Positions 34,730-43,452 of a stretch of DNA of 64,000 nucleotides are shown piece by piece. Origin of the DNA: Streptomyces yangpuensis (lineage in GTDB: Bacteria > Actinomycetota > Actinomycetes > Streptomycetales > Streptomycetaceae). A program made the position numbers and the translations under genes. Within the stretch, counting starts at the first letter, position 1; the number at the start of each line of letters is the position of its first letter. The DNA is taken from contig NZ_LBMK01000001.1 in the NCBI RefSeq assembly GCF_001005295.1, positions 1,127,767 to 1,191,766 of the forward strand. The letters are read 5' to 3'. Under the pieces are notes generated by a model. The model saw only the letters and a list, made by a program, of their open reading frames with translations, had not been told where the DNA came from and did no database searches.

Positions 34730-36121
34730 TCAGACGCCCTTGCTCACCGAACTCATGTTGAAGTCCGGGATGCGGACAGGCGGCATCGCGGCCCGGGTGA
34801 ACCAGTCGCTCCACTCGCGCGGCAGGGTCCTCTCCGTCCGGCCCGCCTCCGAGGCCCGCGACAGCAGGTCCACGGGGGACTCGTTGAAGCGGAAGTTGTT
34901 CACCTCGCCCACGACCTGGCCGTTCTCCACCAGGTAGACGCCGTCCCGGGTCAGGCCCGTGAGCAGCAGCGTCGCCGGGTCCACCTCGCGGATGTACCAC
35001 AGGCAGGTCAGCAGCAGGCCCCGCTCGGTGTCCGCGACCATCTCGTCGAGGGACTTCTCGCCGCCGCCGTCCAGGATCAGGTTCCCGAAGCCGGGGGAGA
35101 CCGGCAGCCCGGTCAGGCCGGCCGTGTGCCGGGTCGTCGACAGCCGGGCCAGCTCGCCCTCGCGGATCCACTCGGTCACCGGGACCGGCAGGCCGTTGTC
35201 GAAGGCCGAGACGTCGTCGCCGGAGCTGTGCGCGATGACGAACGGCGCGGACTCCAGGCCCGGCGCGTTCGGGTCGCTGCGCAGGGTCAGCGGCAGGTCG
35301 GTGAGCCGCTCGCCGAGCCGCGTGCCACCGCCGGGCTTGGAGAAGACCGTACGGCCCTCCACCGCGTCGCGGGCCGACGCCGACCACATCTGGTAGATCA
35401 GCAGGTCCGCCACGGCCGTCGGCGGCAGCAGGGTCTCGTACCGCCCGGCGGGCAGGTCGATCTTCCGCTCCGCCCAGCCCAGGCGTACGGCGAGCTCCGC
35501 GTCCAGCACGGTGGGGTCCACGTCCTTGAAGTCCCGCGTGCCGCGGCCGGCCCAGGCCGAACGCCGGCGGTCGGGGGACTTCGCGTTGAGCTCCAGGGTG
35601 CCGTTGGGCTGGTCGTGGCGCAGCCGCAGGCCCGTGGAGGTGCCGACGTACGTGGAGACCAGCTCGTGGTGGGCGAAGCCGTACAGCTCCCGGCCGCCCG
35701 CCCGGGCCCGGGCGAAGGCCTCGCCGAGGGCCGGGGCGAAGTCCGCGAACACGGCGGAGGTGGTCTCGGCCGGGGCGTCGGTGAAGTCCGGCGAGGCCGG
35801 GGTCCCGGTGACCAGGGGCTGGGCGTCCTCGGCGGGGCCGGCGCCGCGCGCGGCCGCCTCGGCGGCCCGCACCAGGGGTTCCAGGTCGTCCGCGGTGACG
35901 GCGGAGCGCGAGACGACCCCCGAGGCCGTGCCCTCCTTGCCGTCGACCGTGGCGATGACCGTCAGGGTCCGCCCGCGGGTGACGCCGTTGGTCGTCAGGG
36001 CGTTGCCGGCCCAGCGCAGGTTGGCGCTCGACTCCTCGTCGGCGATGACGACGCAGCCGTCGGCGGTGGACAGCTCCAGGGCCCGCTCGACGATCTCGTG
36101 CGGCTTGGTCGATCGGCTCAT
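34730..36121 (-). CDS. tldE: TldD/PmbA family protein (TldE subunit)
   Basis: This 463-residue protein is the non-catalytic partner of the TldD/TldE metalloprotease, which degrades unstructured or modified peptides. It has the U62/PmbA fold but no HExxxH motif. The features [13 protein letters not shown] and [18 protein letters not shown] are typical for TldE. The ATG at 36121 overlaps the stop of a 31-codon micro-ORF (ATGA) and its ribosome site AGGAGG lies inside a 30-bp duplication of the tldD end. In other bacteria the TldD/E complex processes microcins or antitoxins. Confidence 0.93.
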   Translation of the reverse strand: MSRSTKPHEIVERALELSTADGCVVIADEESSANLRWAGNALTTNGVTRGRTLTVIATVDGKEGTASGVVSRSAVTADDLEPLVRAAEAAARGAGPAEDAQPLVTGTPASPDFTDAPAETTSAVFADFAPALGEAFARARAGGRELYGFAHHELVSTYVGTSTGLRLRHDQPNGTLELNAKSPDRRRSAWAGRGTRDFKDVDPTVLDAELAVRLGWAERKIDLPAGRYETLLPPTAVADLLIYQMWSASARDAVEGRTVFSKPGGGTRLGERLTDLPLTLRSDPNAPGLESAPFVIAHSSGDDVSAFDNGLPVPVTEWIREGELARLSTTRHTAGLTGLPVSPGFGNLILDGGGEKSLDEMVADTERGLLLTCLWYIREVDPATLLLTGLTRDGVYLVENGQVVGEVNNFRFNESPVDLLSRASEAGRTERTLPREWSDWFTRAAMPPVRIPDFNMSSVSKGV

Positions 36122-36147
36122 CGGCCGGCCTCCTGCGTGGTGTTCAG
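36118..36147. repeat. 30-bp direct repeat, copy 1 (at the tldE start)
   Basis: Identical to 36210-36239. It carries the last nine codons of tldD plus stop, and here supplies the ribosome site and start context of tldE. The two copies start 92 bases apart; between them lies a GC-rich palindrome-like segment (CCCGGGGGGCGACCCCCGG). Confidence 0.9.
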
Positions 36148-36213
36148 ACTGTGCTGTCCCGGGGGGCGACCCCCGGACCCCCGGCAGATCTCGCGGTGGT
36201 CGTGCGTGGTCAT
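36118..36213 (-). CDS. 31-codon micro-ORF coupled between tldD and tldE
   Basis: An ATG at 36213 overlaps the tldD stop (ATGA), and the frame ends at 36118 in a TGA overlapping the tldE ATG. The peptide starts MTTHDHREICRGSGGRPPG and ends with LNTTQEAGR, the same nine residues that end TldD. The cause is a 30-bp direct duplication. Each ORF keeps the ribosome site CAGGAGG of its neighbour's end. It is probably translated as a coupling device, but a function for the peptide is not supported. Confidence 0.5.
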   Translation of the reverse strand: MTTHDHREICRGSGGRPPGQHSLNTTQEAGR

Positions 36214-36239
36214 CGGCCGGCCTCCTGCGTGGTGTTCAG
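36210..36239. repeat. 30-bp direct repeat, copy 2 (at the tldD end)
   Basis: The original copy: it encodes the TldD C-terminus LNTTQEAGR, the stop codon and the ATG of the micro-ORF. Identical to 36118-36147. Confidence 0.9.
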
Positions 36240-37733
36240 GATGTTCACGTCGCGGAACAGCGCGGACGGGCAGCCGTGCGAGACGGCCGCGACCTGGCCC
36301 GGCTGGGCCTTGCCGCAGTTGAAGGCGCCGCCCAGGACATAGGTCTGCGGGCCGCCGACCTTCTCCATCGAGCCCCAGAAGTCGGTGGTGGTGGCCTGGT
36401 AGGCGACATCCCGCAGCTGCCCGGCCAGCCGGCCGTTCTCGATCCGGAAGAACCGCTGCCCGGTGAACTGGAAGTTGTAGCGCTGCATGTCGATCGACCA
36501 GGAGCGGTCGCCGACCACGTAGATCCCGCGCTCCACCCCGCCGATGAGGTCCTCGGTCGACAGTCCGCCGGGATCCGGCTGGAGCGACACGTTCGCCATG
36601 CGCTGGACGGGTACGTGCCCGGGGGAGTCGGCGAAGGCGCAGCCGTTGGAGCGGCCCAGCCCGGTGAGCTTCGCGATCCGCCGGTCCAGCTGGTAGCCGA
36701 CCAGGGTGCCGTCCCTGACCAGGTCCCAGCTCTGCGCCTGGACGCCCTCGTCGTCGAAGCCGACGGTGGCCAGCCCGTGCTCGGCGGTGCGGTCGCCCGT
36801 CACGTTCATGATCGGAGAGCCGTACCTGAGTTTGCCCAGCTGGTCGAAGGTGGCGAAGGAGGTCCCGGCGTACGCGGCCTCGTAGCCCAGCGCCCGGTCG
36901 AGTTCGGTGGCGTGGCCGATGGACTCGTGGATGGTGAGCCACAGGTTGGACGGGTCGACCACCAGGTCGTAGCGCCCGGCCTGGACGCTCGGCGCCCGCA
37001 TCTTCTCGGCGAGCAGGCCGGGGATCTCCTCCAGCTCGGCGTTCCAGTCCCAGCCGGTGCCGGTCAGGTACTCCCAGCCGCGGCCGGCGGGCGGGGCGAT
37101 GGTGCGCATCGAGTCGAACTCGCCGGTGGCGGCGTTGACGGCGACCGCCGTCAGCTGCGGGTGGATCCGGACCCGCTGCTGTGTGGTCGTGGTGCCCGCG
37201 GTGTCGGCGTAGAACTTGTTCTCGTGCACGGCGAGCAGCGAGGCGTCCACGTGCGCGACGCCGTCGGCCGACAGCAGCCGGGAGCTCCAGTCGGCGAGCA
37301 GCGCCGCCTTCTCCGCGTCCGGCACCTCGAAGGGGTCCACCTCGTAGGCGGAGATCCACGTCCTGTCCGCGTGCACCGGCTCCTCGGCGAGCTCCACCCG
37401 CTCGTCGGAACCGGCGGCCTTGATCACCTGGGCGGACAGCTTCGCCATGGCCACGGCCTGCGAGGCCACCCTGGCGGCGGCGTCCATGGTCAGGTCCACG
37501 CCGGAGGCGAACCCCCAGCTGCCCCCGTGCACGACGCGGACCGCGTAGCCGAGGTCGGTGGTGTCGGACCCGCCGGAGGGCTTGGCGTCGCGCAGTCGCC
37601 AGGAGGCGCTGCGGATCCGCTCCAGCCGGAAGTCGGCATGCTCGGCGCCCAGCGCGCGGGCCCGGGCGAGCGCCGCGTCGGCGAGCGCCCGCAGGGGCAG
37701 CGCGGTGAATGCCGCGTCGATGGAATGGGGCAC
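36210..37733 (-). CDS. tldD: TldD family zinc metalloprotease subunit
   Basis: This catalytic subunit of the TldD/TldE protease has 507 residues and carries the HExxxH motif as HESIGHATELD near residue 270. A GTG at 37733 is chosen: GGGAGGAC lies 5-6 bases upstream and the residues VPHSIDAAFTALP start the family homology; upstream codons have no support. The C-terminal region (GGAFNCGKAQPGQVAAVSHG) is well conserved in the family. Its stop overlaps the ATG of the micro-ORF preceding tldE, forming a coupled tldD-micro-ORF-tldE unit. Confidence 0.94.
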   Translation of the reverse strand: MPHSIDAAFTALPLRALADAALARARALGAEHADFRLERIRSASWRLRDAKPSGGSDTTDLGYAVRVVHGGSWGFASGVDLTMDAAARVASQAVAMAKLSAQVIKAAGSDERVELAEEPVHADRTWISAYEVDPFEVPDAEKAALLADWSSRLLSADGVAHVDASLLAVHENKFYADTAGTTTTQQRVRIHPQLTAVAVNAATGEFDSMRTIAPPAGRGWEYLTGTGWDWNAELEEIPGLLAEKMRAPSVQAGRYDLVVDPSNLWLTIHESIGHATELDRALGYEAAYAGTSFATFDQLGKLRYGSPIMNVTGDRTAEHGLATVGFDDEGVQAQSWDLVRDGTLVGYQLDRRIAKLTGLGRSNGCAFADSPGHVPVQRMANVSLQPDPGGLSTEDLIGGVERGIYVVGDRSWSIDMQRYNFQFTGQRFFRIENGRLAGQLRDVAYQATTTDFWGSMEKVGGPQTYVLGGAFNCGKAQPGQVAAVSHGCPSALFRDVNILNTTQEAGR

Positions 37734-37917
37734 GGAAGTCCTCCCGGGGTCGGGGACGGTCGCCCCGATCATGTCGCGATCGGGGCCCTTGTGCCTACAT
37801 CTTTCTGTAGGGACTCGACAGAGCCCGCCGCGAGGCCCTGTCGGGGGTCGATTCCCCGTACGAGCTGCGCGACCTATAGGTTTTCGGTATTCAGACCGCT
37901 AGCGAAAGGGTGATCCG

Positions 37918-38637
37918 TTGAGCCGCTCGGTTCTCGTCACCGGAGGAAACCGGGGCATCGGCCTCGCCATCGCCCGAGCCTTCGCGGAGGCCGGCGACAA
38001 GGTCGCGATCACGTACCGGTCGGGTGAGCCGCCGCAGGCCCTCACCGAACTCGGTGTCCTGGCGGTGCGGTGCGACATCACCGACTCCGAGCAGGTGGAG
38101 CAGGCCTACAAGCAGATCGAGGACGCGCACGGCGCGGTCGAGGTGCTCGTGGCCAACGCCGGCATCACCAAGGACACGCTGCTGATGCGGATGTCCGAGG
38201 AGGACTTCGCCTCGGTCGTGGACACCAACCTCACCGGCACCTTCCGGGTGGTCAAGCGCGCGAACCGCGGCATGCTCCGCGCGAAGAAGGGCCGCGTCGT
38301 CCTGATCTCCTCGGTCGTCGGGCTCCTCGGCTCGGCGGGGCAGGCCAACTACGCCGCCTCCAAGGCCGCGCTGGTCGGCTTCGCCCGCTCGCTCGCCCGC
38401 GAGCTGGGCTCCCGCAACATCACCTTCAACGTCGTCGCGCCCGGCTTCGTGGACACCGACATGACGAAGGTGCTCACCGACGAGCAGCGCGCGGGGATCG
38501 TGGCGCAGGTGCCCCTCGCCCGCTACGCGCAGCCCGAGGAGATCGCGGCAGCCGTCCGCTTCCTGGCGTCCGACGACGCCGCGTACATCACCGGAGCCGT
38601 CATTCCCGTTGACGGCGGATTGGGCATGGGTCACTGA
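37918..38637 (+). CDS. fabG: 3-oxoacyl-ACP reductase
   Basis: This NADPH-dependent SDR reduces beta-ketoacyl-ACP in fatty acid elongation. It has 239 residues from a TTG at 37918 with CGAAAGGGTG upstream. Motifs are TGGNRGIG at residues 8-15, NAGIT near 79, the serine in ISSVVG and YAASKAA (YxxxK), all intact. It lies 5 bases before fabI, and the pair corresponds to the fabG-inhA arrangement of actinobacteria. A promoter region lies at 37773-37917. Confidence 0.95.
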   Translation: MSRSVLVTGGNRGIGLAIARAFAEAGDKVAITYRSGEPPQALTELGVLAVRCDITDSEQVEQAYKQIEDAHGAVEVLVANAGITKDTLLMRMSEEDFASVVDTNLTGTFRVVKRANRGMLRAKKGRVVLISSVVGLLGSAGQANYAASKAALVGFARSLARELGSRNITFNVVAPGFVDTDMTKVLTDEQRAGIVAQVPLARYAQPEEIAAAVRFLASDDAAYITGAVIPVDGGLGMGH

Positions 38638-38642
38638 TCACC

Positions 38643-39413
38643 ATGAGCGGAATTCTCGAGGGCAAGCGCATCCTCATCACGGGTGTGCTGATGGAGTCCT
38701 CCATCGCCTTCCACACGGCCAAGCTGGCGCAGGAGCAGGGCGCCGAGGTCATCCTCACCGCGTGGCCGCGCCCGTCCCTGACGGAGCGCATCGCGAAGAA
38801 GCTGCCCAAGCCGGTCAAGGTGATCGAGCTCGACGTCACCAACGACGAGCACCTGGCCCGCCTGGAGGGCCTCGTCCGCGACGAGCTCGGCGGCCTCGAC
38901 GGTGTCGTGCACTCCATCGGCTTCGCGCCGCAGGACGCCCTCGGCGGCAACTTCCTGAACACTCCGTTCGAGTCGGTCGCCACCGCCATGCACGTCTCGG
39001 CGTTCTCGCTGAAGTCGCTGACCATGGCCTGCAAGCCGCTCTTCCCGGCCGAGGGCGGTGCCGTCGTCGGCCTCACCTTCGACGCGCAGTTCGCCTGGCC
39101 GCAGTACGACTGGATGGGCCCGGCCAAGGCCGCCCTGGAGGCCACCAGCCGCTACCTGGCCCGCGACCTGGGCAAGGAGAACATCCGCTGCAACCTGGTC
39201 TCGGCCGGTCCGATCGGCTCCATGGCCGCGAAGTCCATCCCGGGATTCGGCGAGCTGGCCGAGGTCTGGAACACCCGCTCCATGCTGTCGTGGGACATGA
39301 GCGACCCGGAGCCGACCGGCCGTGGCGTCGTCGCCCTGCTGTCGGACTGGTTCCCGAAGACCACCGGTGAGATCGTCCACGTGGACGGCGGCGTGCACGC
39401 GATGGGTGCCTGA
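38643..39413 (+). CDS. fabI: Enoyl-ACP reductase (InhA/FabI type)
   Basis: This NADH-dependent enzyme reduces the trans-2-enoyl-ACP in the last step of type II fatty acid elongation. It has 256 residues. The early GVLMESSIAFHTAKLAQEQG is the characteristic FabI/InhA cofactor segment, and the catalytic motif is YDWMGPAK (YxxxMxxxK). GPIGSMAAKSIPGF matches the substrate loop. It is the second gene of the fabG-fabI operon, with a terminator after it. Triclosan and isoniazid target this family. Confidence 0.96.
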   Translation: MSGILEGKRILITGVLMESSIAFHTAKLAQEQGAEVILTAWPRPSLTERIAKKLPKPVKVIELDVTNDEHLARLEGLVRDELGGLDGVVHSIGFAPQDALGGNFLNTPFESVATAMHVSAFSLKSLTMACKPLFPAEGGAVVGLTFDAQFAWPQYDWMGPAKAALEATSRYLARDLGKENIRCNLVSAGPIGSMAAKSIPGFGELAEVWNTRSMLSWDMSDPEPTGRGVVALLSDWFPKTTGEIVHVDGGVHAMGA

Positions 39414-39438
39414 CCCCGGTCAGGACCCCGGGTCCGTA

Positions 39439-39482
39439 CGGCGGCGGCCGCGTCTCCCCTCCGGGAGGCGCGGCCGCCGCCG
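39439..39482 (+). terminator. Terminator after fabI
   Basis: A 14-bp GC stem (CGGCGGCGGCCGCG with its complement) encloses an inner CTCCC/GGGAG hairpin, 25 bases after the fabI stop. Confidence 0.82.
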
Positions 39483-39633
39483 CTTCCGTGTCCGCCCGCG
39501 GGCCGGGCCGTCGGCGTGACCTTCGCTCGCATGTTCACCGGCCGACCGGATCTTCCCGAGTCGAAAACCATGACGGATGCCTGCAAACTGGCCAAGTCGG
39601 GATCTTCCCGGCTCCGGCGGGGAGGAGGCACGG

Positions 39634-40065
39634 GTGCGCACCAGGCCGAGCCGAGCGGTATCGATACTGGTCACATCGGTGATCGTGACCGGACTCCTGA
39701 TCCCGGCCGTCGCCGCGCAGCCCTCCGGGGACGAGCAGGTGCCCGGCTCAGGGCCCGCCGCGCCGGCCGTCGTGGACCTCGCCGACATCCCCGCCGAACC
39801 GCCCGTGCAGCCCTCCCCGCCCGCCACCCGTGAACTCTTCGGCGCCGACTGCGCCACCACCGTCGAGGGCTCCCAGGTCACCGCGCACTGCCACAACGCC
39901 TACCCGGAGACCGACCTGGTGAGCCTGCACGTCGAATGCGACCGCTGGTGGGACGTGGACGGCGACGGCGCGGCCGTGGCCGTCGGCCCGGCCGGCCGGG
40001 CCGAGCTCACCGCCCGCTGCTGGAAGGAGGTCCGCGCGGCCTGGGTCAGCCACCGGCGGCCGTGA
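39634..40065 (+). CDS. Secreted protein of unknown function
   Basis: This 143-residue protein starts at a GTG with GGAGGAGG 6 bases upstream. A signal peptide is clear: basic VRTRPSR, hydrophobic SILVTSVIVTGLLIPAV and cleavage after AVAA near residue 29. A Pro/Ala-rich linker follows (PAEPPVQPSPPATREL). The mature domain contains four cysteines (DCATT, AHCHN, ECDRWW, RCWKE) that could form two disulfides. I do not recognise the family. Its 3' end overlaps the 3' end of the convergent FadR-type gene by 20 bases. Confidence 0.82.
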   Translation: MRTRPSRAVSILVTSVIVTGLLIPAVAAQPSGDEQVPGSGPAAPAVVDLADIPAEPPVQPSPPATRELFGADCATTVEGSQVTAHCHNAYPETDLVSLHVECDRWWDVDGDGAAVAVGPAGRAELTARCWKEVRAAWVSHRRP

Positions 40066-40750
40066 CCGCACTCCCCGGCGCGTCCTTGCCCAGGCATACG
40101 AAGGGATAGCCCGCGGCCTCCGAGGCCGCCGCGTCCCCGTCCCCGCGCCGGATCGCCTCGATCAGCCGGGCGTGGTCGAGATGGGCGGCGGGATCCAGCA
40201 CGGTGCCCACGTCGGCCCGCAGCCAGTCGGCCACCAGCTCGCCCAGGTCCGCGTACAGCTCGATCAGCACGTCGTTGTGCGAGGCCGTCACCACCGCCAT
40301 GTGCAGGCTGACGTCCGCCGCCACGAAGACCTCCGCGTCCCCGCCCGCCCAGGCCTCCTCGCGGCGCGCGAGCAGGGCGTCCAGCTGGACCAGGTCCCGT
40401 TCCGTACGCCGCTCCGCCGCCAGCCGGGCCGCCGAGGACTCCAGCGTGGAGCGGAGCTCGGCGATGTGCCTCGGCTCGGCCCCGGCGAACCGCCGGTGCA
40501 TGACGCCGGCCAGCTCGCTGGTCGCGATGACGTACGTGCCCGAGCCCTGCCGGATGTCGAGGAGGCCGTTGTGCGCCAGCGCGCGCACGGCCTCGCGCAC
40601 GGTGTTGCGGGCGACGCCCATCAGCTGCACGAGCTCCGGCTCGGTGGGGATGCGCGAGCCGACCGGCCACTCGCCGGAGGTGATCTGGTTGCGCAACTGG
40701 GCGATCACCTGATCGACGAGCGCGGAGCGCCGGGGCGAGGTCAGCGGCAT
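40046..40750 (-). CDS. FadR-subfamily GntR transcriptional regulator
   Basis: This 234-residue regulator has an N-terminal winged helix (IRNQITSGEWPVGSRIPTEP-like pattern, here LRNQITSGEWPVGSRIPTE) and an all-helical FCD domain of about 150 residues containing metal-ligand-type Asp and His residues (HMAVVTASHN, HLDHARLIEAI). It is divergent from the CynX/NimT transporter gene with 127 bases between them, including an operator candidate at 40850-40864. It probably controls that transporter and senses its substrate, an inference from position. Confidence 0.92.
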   Translation of the reverse strand: MPLTSPRRSALVDQVIAQLRNQITSGEWPVGSRIPTEPELVQLMGVARNTVREAVRALAHNGLLDIRQGSGTYVIATSELAGVMHRRFAGAEPRHIAELRSTLESSAARLAAERRTERDLVQLDALLARREEAWAGGDAEVFVAADVSLHMAVVTASHNDVLIELYADLGELVADWLRADVGTVLDPAAHLDHARLIEAIRRGDGDAAASEAAGYPFVCLGKDAPGSAVTAAGG

Positions 40751-40849
40751 GGGTTCCTCTCACGTGCGGCTGCGGCCGCGGCTGCGGTGCGCGTGGCCAG
40801 TGTGGCGGACGGCAGGAGTGCCGGAGCGACGGACGACGACTGGACAACC

Positions 40850-40864
40850 AATCATCCCATGATT
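40850..40864. promoter_or_regulatory. Operator candidate for the FadR-type regulator
   Basis: AATCATCCCATGATT is a perfect 6-bp inverted repeat with a 3-base spacer located 13 bases before the transporter ATG. The size and spacing fit FadR-type GntR operators. A further ATGAT half site follows at 40867. Confidence 0.65.
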
Positions 40865-40877
40865 CTATGATGGCGGA

Positions 40878-42179
40878 ATGTCCGACGAAGAAACCAAGAC
40901 GCGCACCCGGCCCGCCGCGGACCGCGCCACGGTCCCCGCCCCGCCCGCGACGGCGCAGCCGGCCTGGCTCGGCCCGGTGCTCATCGTCGGAATCGTGCTG
41001 GCCGCCCTCAACCTGCGCCCCGCCATCACCAGCCTCGGTGCCCTCTTCGAGGAGACCCGCACCGGCCTGGGCATGAGCGGCACCGTCGCCGGACTGATCA
41101 CCTCCGTCCCGGCCCTGTGCTTCGCCGTCTTCGGCGTCACCGCGCCCCGGCTCTCCCGCCGCTTCGGCCCGGTCGCCGTCGTCTGCGCCGGCATGGCCGC
41201 CGTCGCCGCCGGACTGCTGATCCGCCCCTTCGCCGACGGCGCCGCCGGCTTCCTCGCCGCCAGCGCCCTGTCCCTGGCCGGCATCGCCCTCACCAACGTC
41301 CTGCTCCCGGTGATCGTCAAGCGCTACTTCCCGGACCGGGTCGGCACCATGACCGGCCTCTACTCCATGGCCCTCGCCGCCGGCACCTCGCTCGCCGCCG
41401 CCGCGACCGTCCCGCTGACCGACGCCCTCGGCGGCGGCTGGCGTACCGGCCTGCTGATGTGGGCCGCTCTCGCGCTGGTCGCCGTACTGCTGTGGCTGCC
41501 CATCGCCCGGGCCGCCCGGCGCACCGACCGGGCCCAGGCCGCCGCCGTCGGCTCCGGCGCGGGCGCGGCCGTACGCACCGACGCCGGCCCGCGGGTCGCC
41601 CGCAGCCGTACCGCCTGGGCCCTGGCCTGCTACTTCGGCCTCCAGGCCACCGGCGCGTACATCACCATGGGGTGGCTCCCGCAGATCTTCCGCGACGCCG
41701 GGGTCTCCGCCTCCACCGCCGGCGTGCTCCTCGCCGTCACCATGGTCATGGGCGTCCCGCTCGCCTTCGTCATCCCCAGCCTCGCCGGCCGCATGAGGAA
41801 CCAGGGGGCCATCGCCGTCACCCTCGGCGTCTTCGGCCTCACCGGCTACCTCGGGCTCTACTTCGCCCCCGCCGCCGGAGCCTGGGCCTGGGCGGTCCTG
41901 CTCGGCGTCTCCAACTGCGCGTTCCCCCTCGTCATCACCATGATCGGGCTGCGCGCCAAGTCCCCGGCCGGGGTGGTCAGGCTCTCCGCCTTCGCCCAGA
42001 GCACCGGCTACCTCATCTCCATCCCCGGCCCGCTCGTCATCGGCACCCTCTACCAGCACAGCGGAGGCTGGGACCTGCCGCTCGCCCTGATGGCGGGCCT
42101 GCTCGTGCCGCAGATCGCCCTCGGTGTCCTGGCGGGCCGGGACCGCACGATCGAGGACGAATGCGGCATGCGAGACTGA
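40878..42179 (+). CDS. MFS transporter of the CynX/NimT type
   Basis: This 433-residue major facilitator has about 12 helices after a 35-residue polar N-terminus. The start of helix 1, LAALNLRPAITSLGALFEE, is the signature of the CynX/NimT (cyanate/2-nitroimidazole) subgroup, as are GLRAKSPAGVVRLSAFAQSTGYL and the C-terminal QHSGGWDLPL. True substrates of most members are unknown. It is divergent from the FadR-type regulator and is followed 5 bases later by a small membrane protein commonly associated with this transporter type. Confidence 0.9.
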   Translation: MSDEETKTRTRPAADRATVPAPPATAQPAWLGPVLIVGIVLAALNLRPAITSLGALFEETRTGLGMSGTVAGLITSVPALCFAVFGVTAPRLSRRFGPVAVVCAGMAAVAAGLLIRPFADGAAGFLAASALSLAGIALTNVLLPVIVKRYFPDRVGTMTGLYSMALAAGTSLAAAATVPLTDALGGGWRTGLLMWAALALVAVLLWLPIARAARRTDRAQAAAVGSGAGAAVRTDAGPRVARSRTAWALACYFGLQATGAYITMGWLPQIFRDAGVSASTAGVLLAVTMVMGVPLAFVIPSLAGRMRNQGAIAVTLGVFGLTGYLGLYFAPAAGAWAWAVLLGVSNCAFPLVITMIGLRAKSPAGVVRLSAFAQSTGYLISIPGPLVIGTLYQHSGGWDLPLALMAGLLVPQIALGVLAGRDRTIEDECGMRD

Positions 42180-42184
42180 CCCGC

Positions 42185-42304
42185 ATGTCTCCCGTACTCG
42201 AACCGAACCCCGAGGGCGGCCGCCGGAAGCTCGGCCTCGTCCTCGGCGCCATGCTCGTCGTCTCCGTGATCATCTCCGTCATCGCGACGATCGCCTCTCC
42301 CTGA
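42185..42304 (+). CDS. SGM_5486-family transporter-associated small protein
   Basis: This 39-residue peptide has a polar N-terminus (VLEPNPEGGRRK) and one hydrophobic helix (GLVLGAMLVVSVIISVIATIA). It begins 5 bases after the CynX/NimT stop. I recognise it as the small single-helix partner named SGM_5486-family transporter-associated protein that is found beside this transporter in Streptomyces. It is likely a subunit or stabiliser; no direct function is known to me. Confidence 0.82.
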   Translation: MSPVLEPNPEGGRRKLGLVLGAMLVVSVIISVIATIASP

Positions 42305-42479
42305 CGACCGTGCCCGTGACACCGGCCGCCGCCCGGGACAGTAGGGGTATCCCCACCGTCCCCTAGGGGGCCAGGCTCAGGGGCAAGTGGGGTGTGCCCC
42401 GGATGGGAACCGCCGTCCCGGATCCATAGATTCGCAAGGGCAGCGAGCCAGTCCGGTCCACACACCCACGGAGGCGGCC

Positions 42480-42701
42480 ATGTCGGCCCCCACGCACCCA
42501 CGGTCCCTCCCGCCCACCCGCCGTGTGCGCACCGCGACCACCGCGAGCACCCGGCTGCACTGGTGGGCGCTGGCCCTGCCCGCACTCGCCTTCGGCCTCC
42601 TCCTGCTGCTCCTCGCCGGATCCGCCGAGGCCCACGCGGCCACCGGCGAGGTCTCCGGCCTCGTCCAGGTCGCGCAGCAGCTCCTGCGCGCCGTCGGCTG
42701 A
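42480..42701 (+). CDS. Small membrane protein of unknown function
   Basis: This 73-residue protein starts at ATG 42480 with a GGAGG ribosome site 5-6 bases upstream. It has a basic N-terminus and one strongly hydrophobic helix, residues about 28-48 (WWALALPALAFGLLLLLLAG), followed by AEAHAATGEVSGLVQVAQQLL. This could be a signal-anchor or an uncleaved signal peptide. I do not recognise a family. It lies between the transporter unit and the SixA-like gene. Confidence 0.7.
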   Translation: MSAPTHPRSLPPTRRVRTATTASTRLHWWALALPALAFGLLLLLLAGSAEAHAATGEVSGLVQVAQQLLRAVG

Positions 42702-42784
42702 CCTCCCGAGCGCCCCTCATCACCTGGGACGAGCCCCCTCAACCCCCTGCGCCCCACGGCCCGTTTCATGCGAAGCTGGGAGCC

Positions 42785-43306
42785 ATGAGCGCAGACACAC
42801 CCCGCAGGATCGCCCTCCTCCGGCATGCCAAGGCCGACTGGCCCGATGTGTCCGACCACGACCGTCCGCTGGCGGAACGGGGCCGCAAGGACGCACCCGC
42901 CGTCGGTCTGAAGCTCGCCGAGACCGGCATCGTCTTCGACCTGGCCCTCTGCTCCACCGCCGCGCGCACCCGCGAGACCTGGAAGCTCGCCGTCCAGGAG
43001 ATGCCGCACCGGCCGAAGACCCACTACGAGGAGCGGATCTACGACGCCTCGCCGGGTGAGCTCATCGCCCTGCTGAACGAGACCTCCGACGAGGTCTCCG
43101 ACCTCCTCGTCATCGGCCACAACCCCGGCATGCACGCCCTCGCCGACGCCCTCACCGGGCGCGCGGAGGGCGACACCCTGGCACGGATGACCCGTACCGG
43201 ATTCCCGACCGCGGCGCTCGCCGTCCTCTCCTTCACCGGCTCGTGGAAGTCCCTGGAGCACGGGGTGGGCACGCTGCTGGACTACTGGACGCCCAAGGGG
43301 CACTGA
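42785..43306 (+). CDS. SixA-like histidine phosphatase family protein
   Basis: This 173-residue protein has the phosphohistidine phosphatase (RHG) fold. The catalytic motif is LLRHAKADW near residue 11, with the second Arg in TAARTRETW and the second His in VIGHNPGMHALA near 118. The HxKAxW form is typical for SixA, which dephosphorylates phosphohistidine in proteins. It is a single gene. Its end is followed by a 17-bp tandem duplication of the coding end and a hairpin. Confidence 0.9.
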   Translation: MSADTPRRIALLRHAKADWPDVSDHDRPLAERGRKDAPAVGLKLAETGIVFDLALCSTAARTRETWKLAVQEMPHRPKTHYEERIYDASPGELIALLNETSDEVSDLLVIGHNPGMHALADALTGRAEGDTLARMTRTGFPTAALAVLSFTGSWKSLEHGVGTLLDYWTPKGH

Positions 43307-43325
43307 CCCCCAAGGGGCACTGACC
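43292..43325. repeat. 17-bp tandem duplication at the end of the SixA-like gene
   Basis: The segment CCCAAGGGGCACTGACC is present twice in tandem (43292-43308 and 43309-43325); a third, degenerate partial copy follows. The first copy contains the real stop codon, the second repeats it out of use. Confidence 0.85.
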
Positions 43326-43368
43326 CCCGAGGGGCCCCCGGGGGGTACCGGCCGGCGCCGCACGTGCA

Positions 43369-43402
43369 GGGGCCCCGGCAGCCGCACCGGCCGCCGGGGC
43401 CC
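43369..43402. terminator. Terminator between the SixA-like gene and serB
   Basis: GGGGCCCCGGC and GCCGGGGCCC form a 10-bp stem with a 13-base loop between two convergent genes. Confidence 0.6.
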
Positions 43403-43452
43403 ACTCATGTCCGGGACCGGGGTGCCTCGCGCACCCGTGACGGTCGGGAGGG

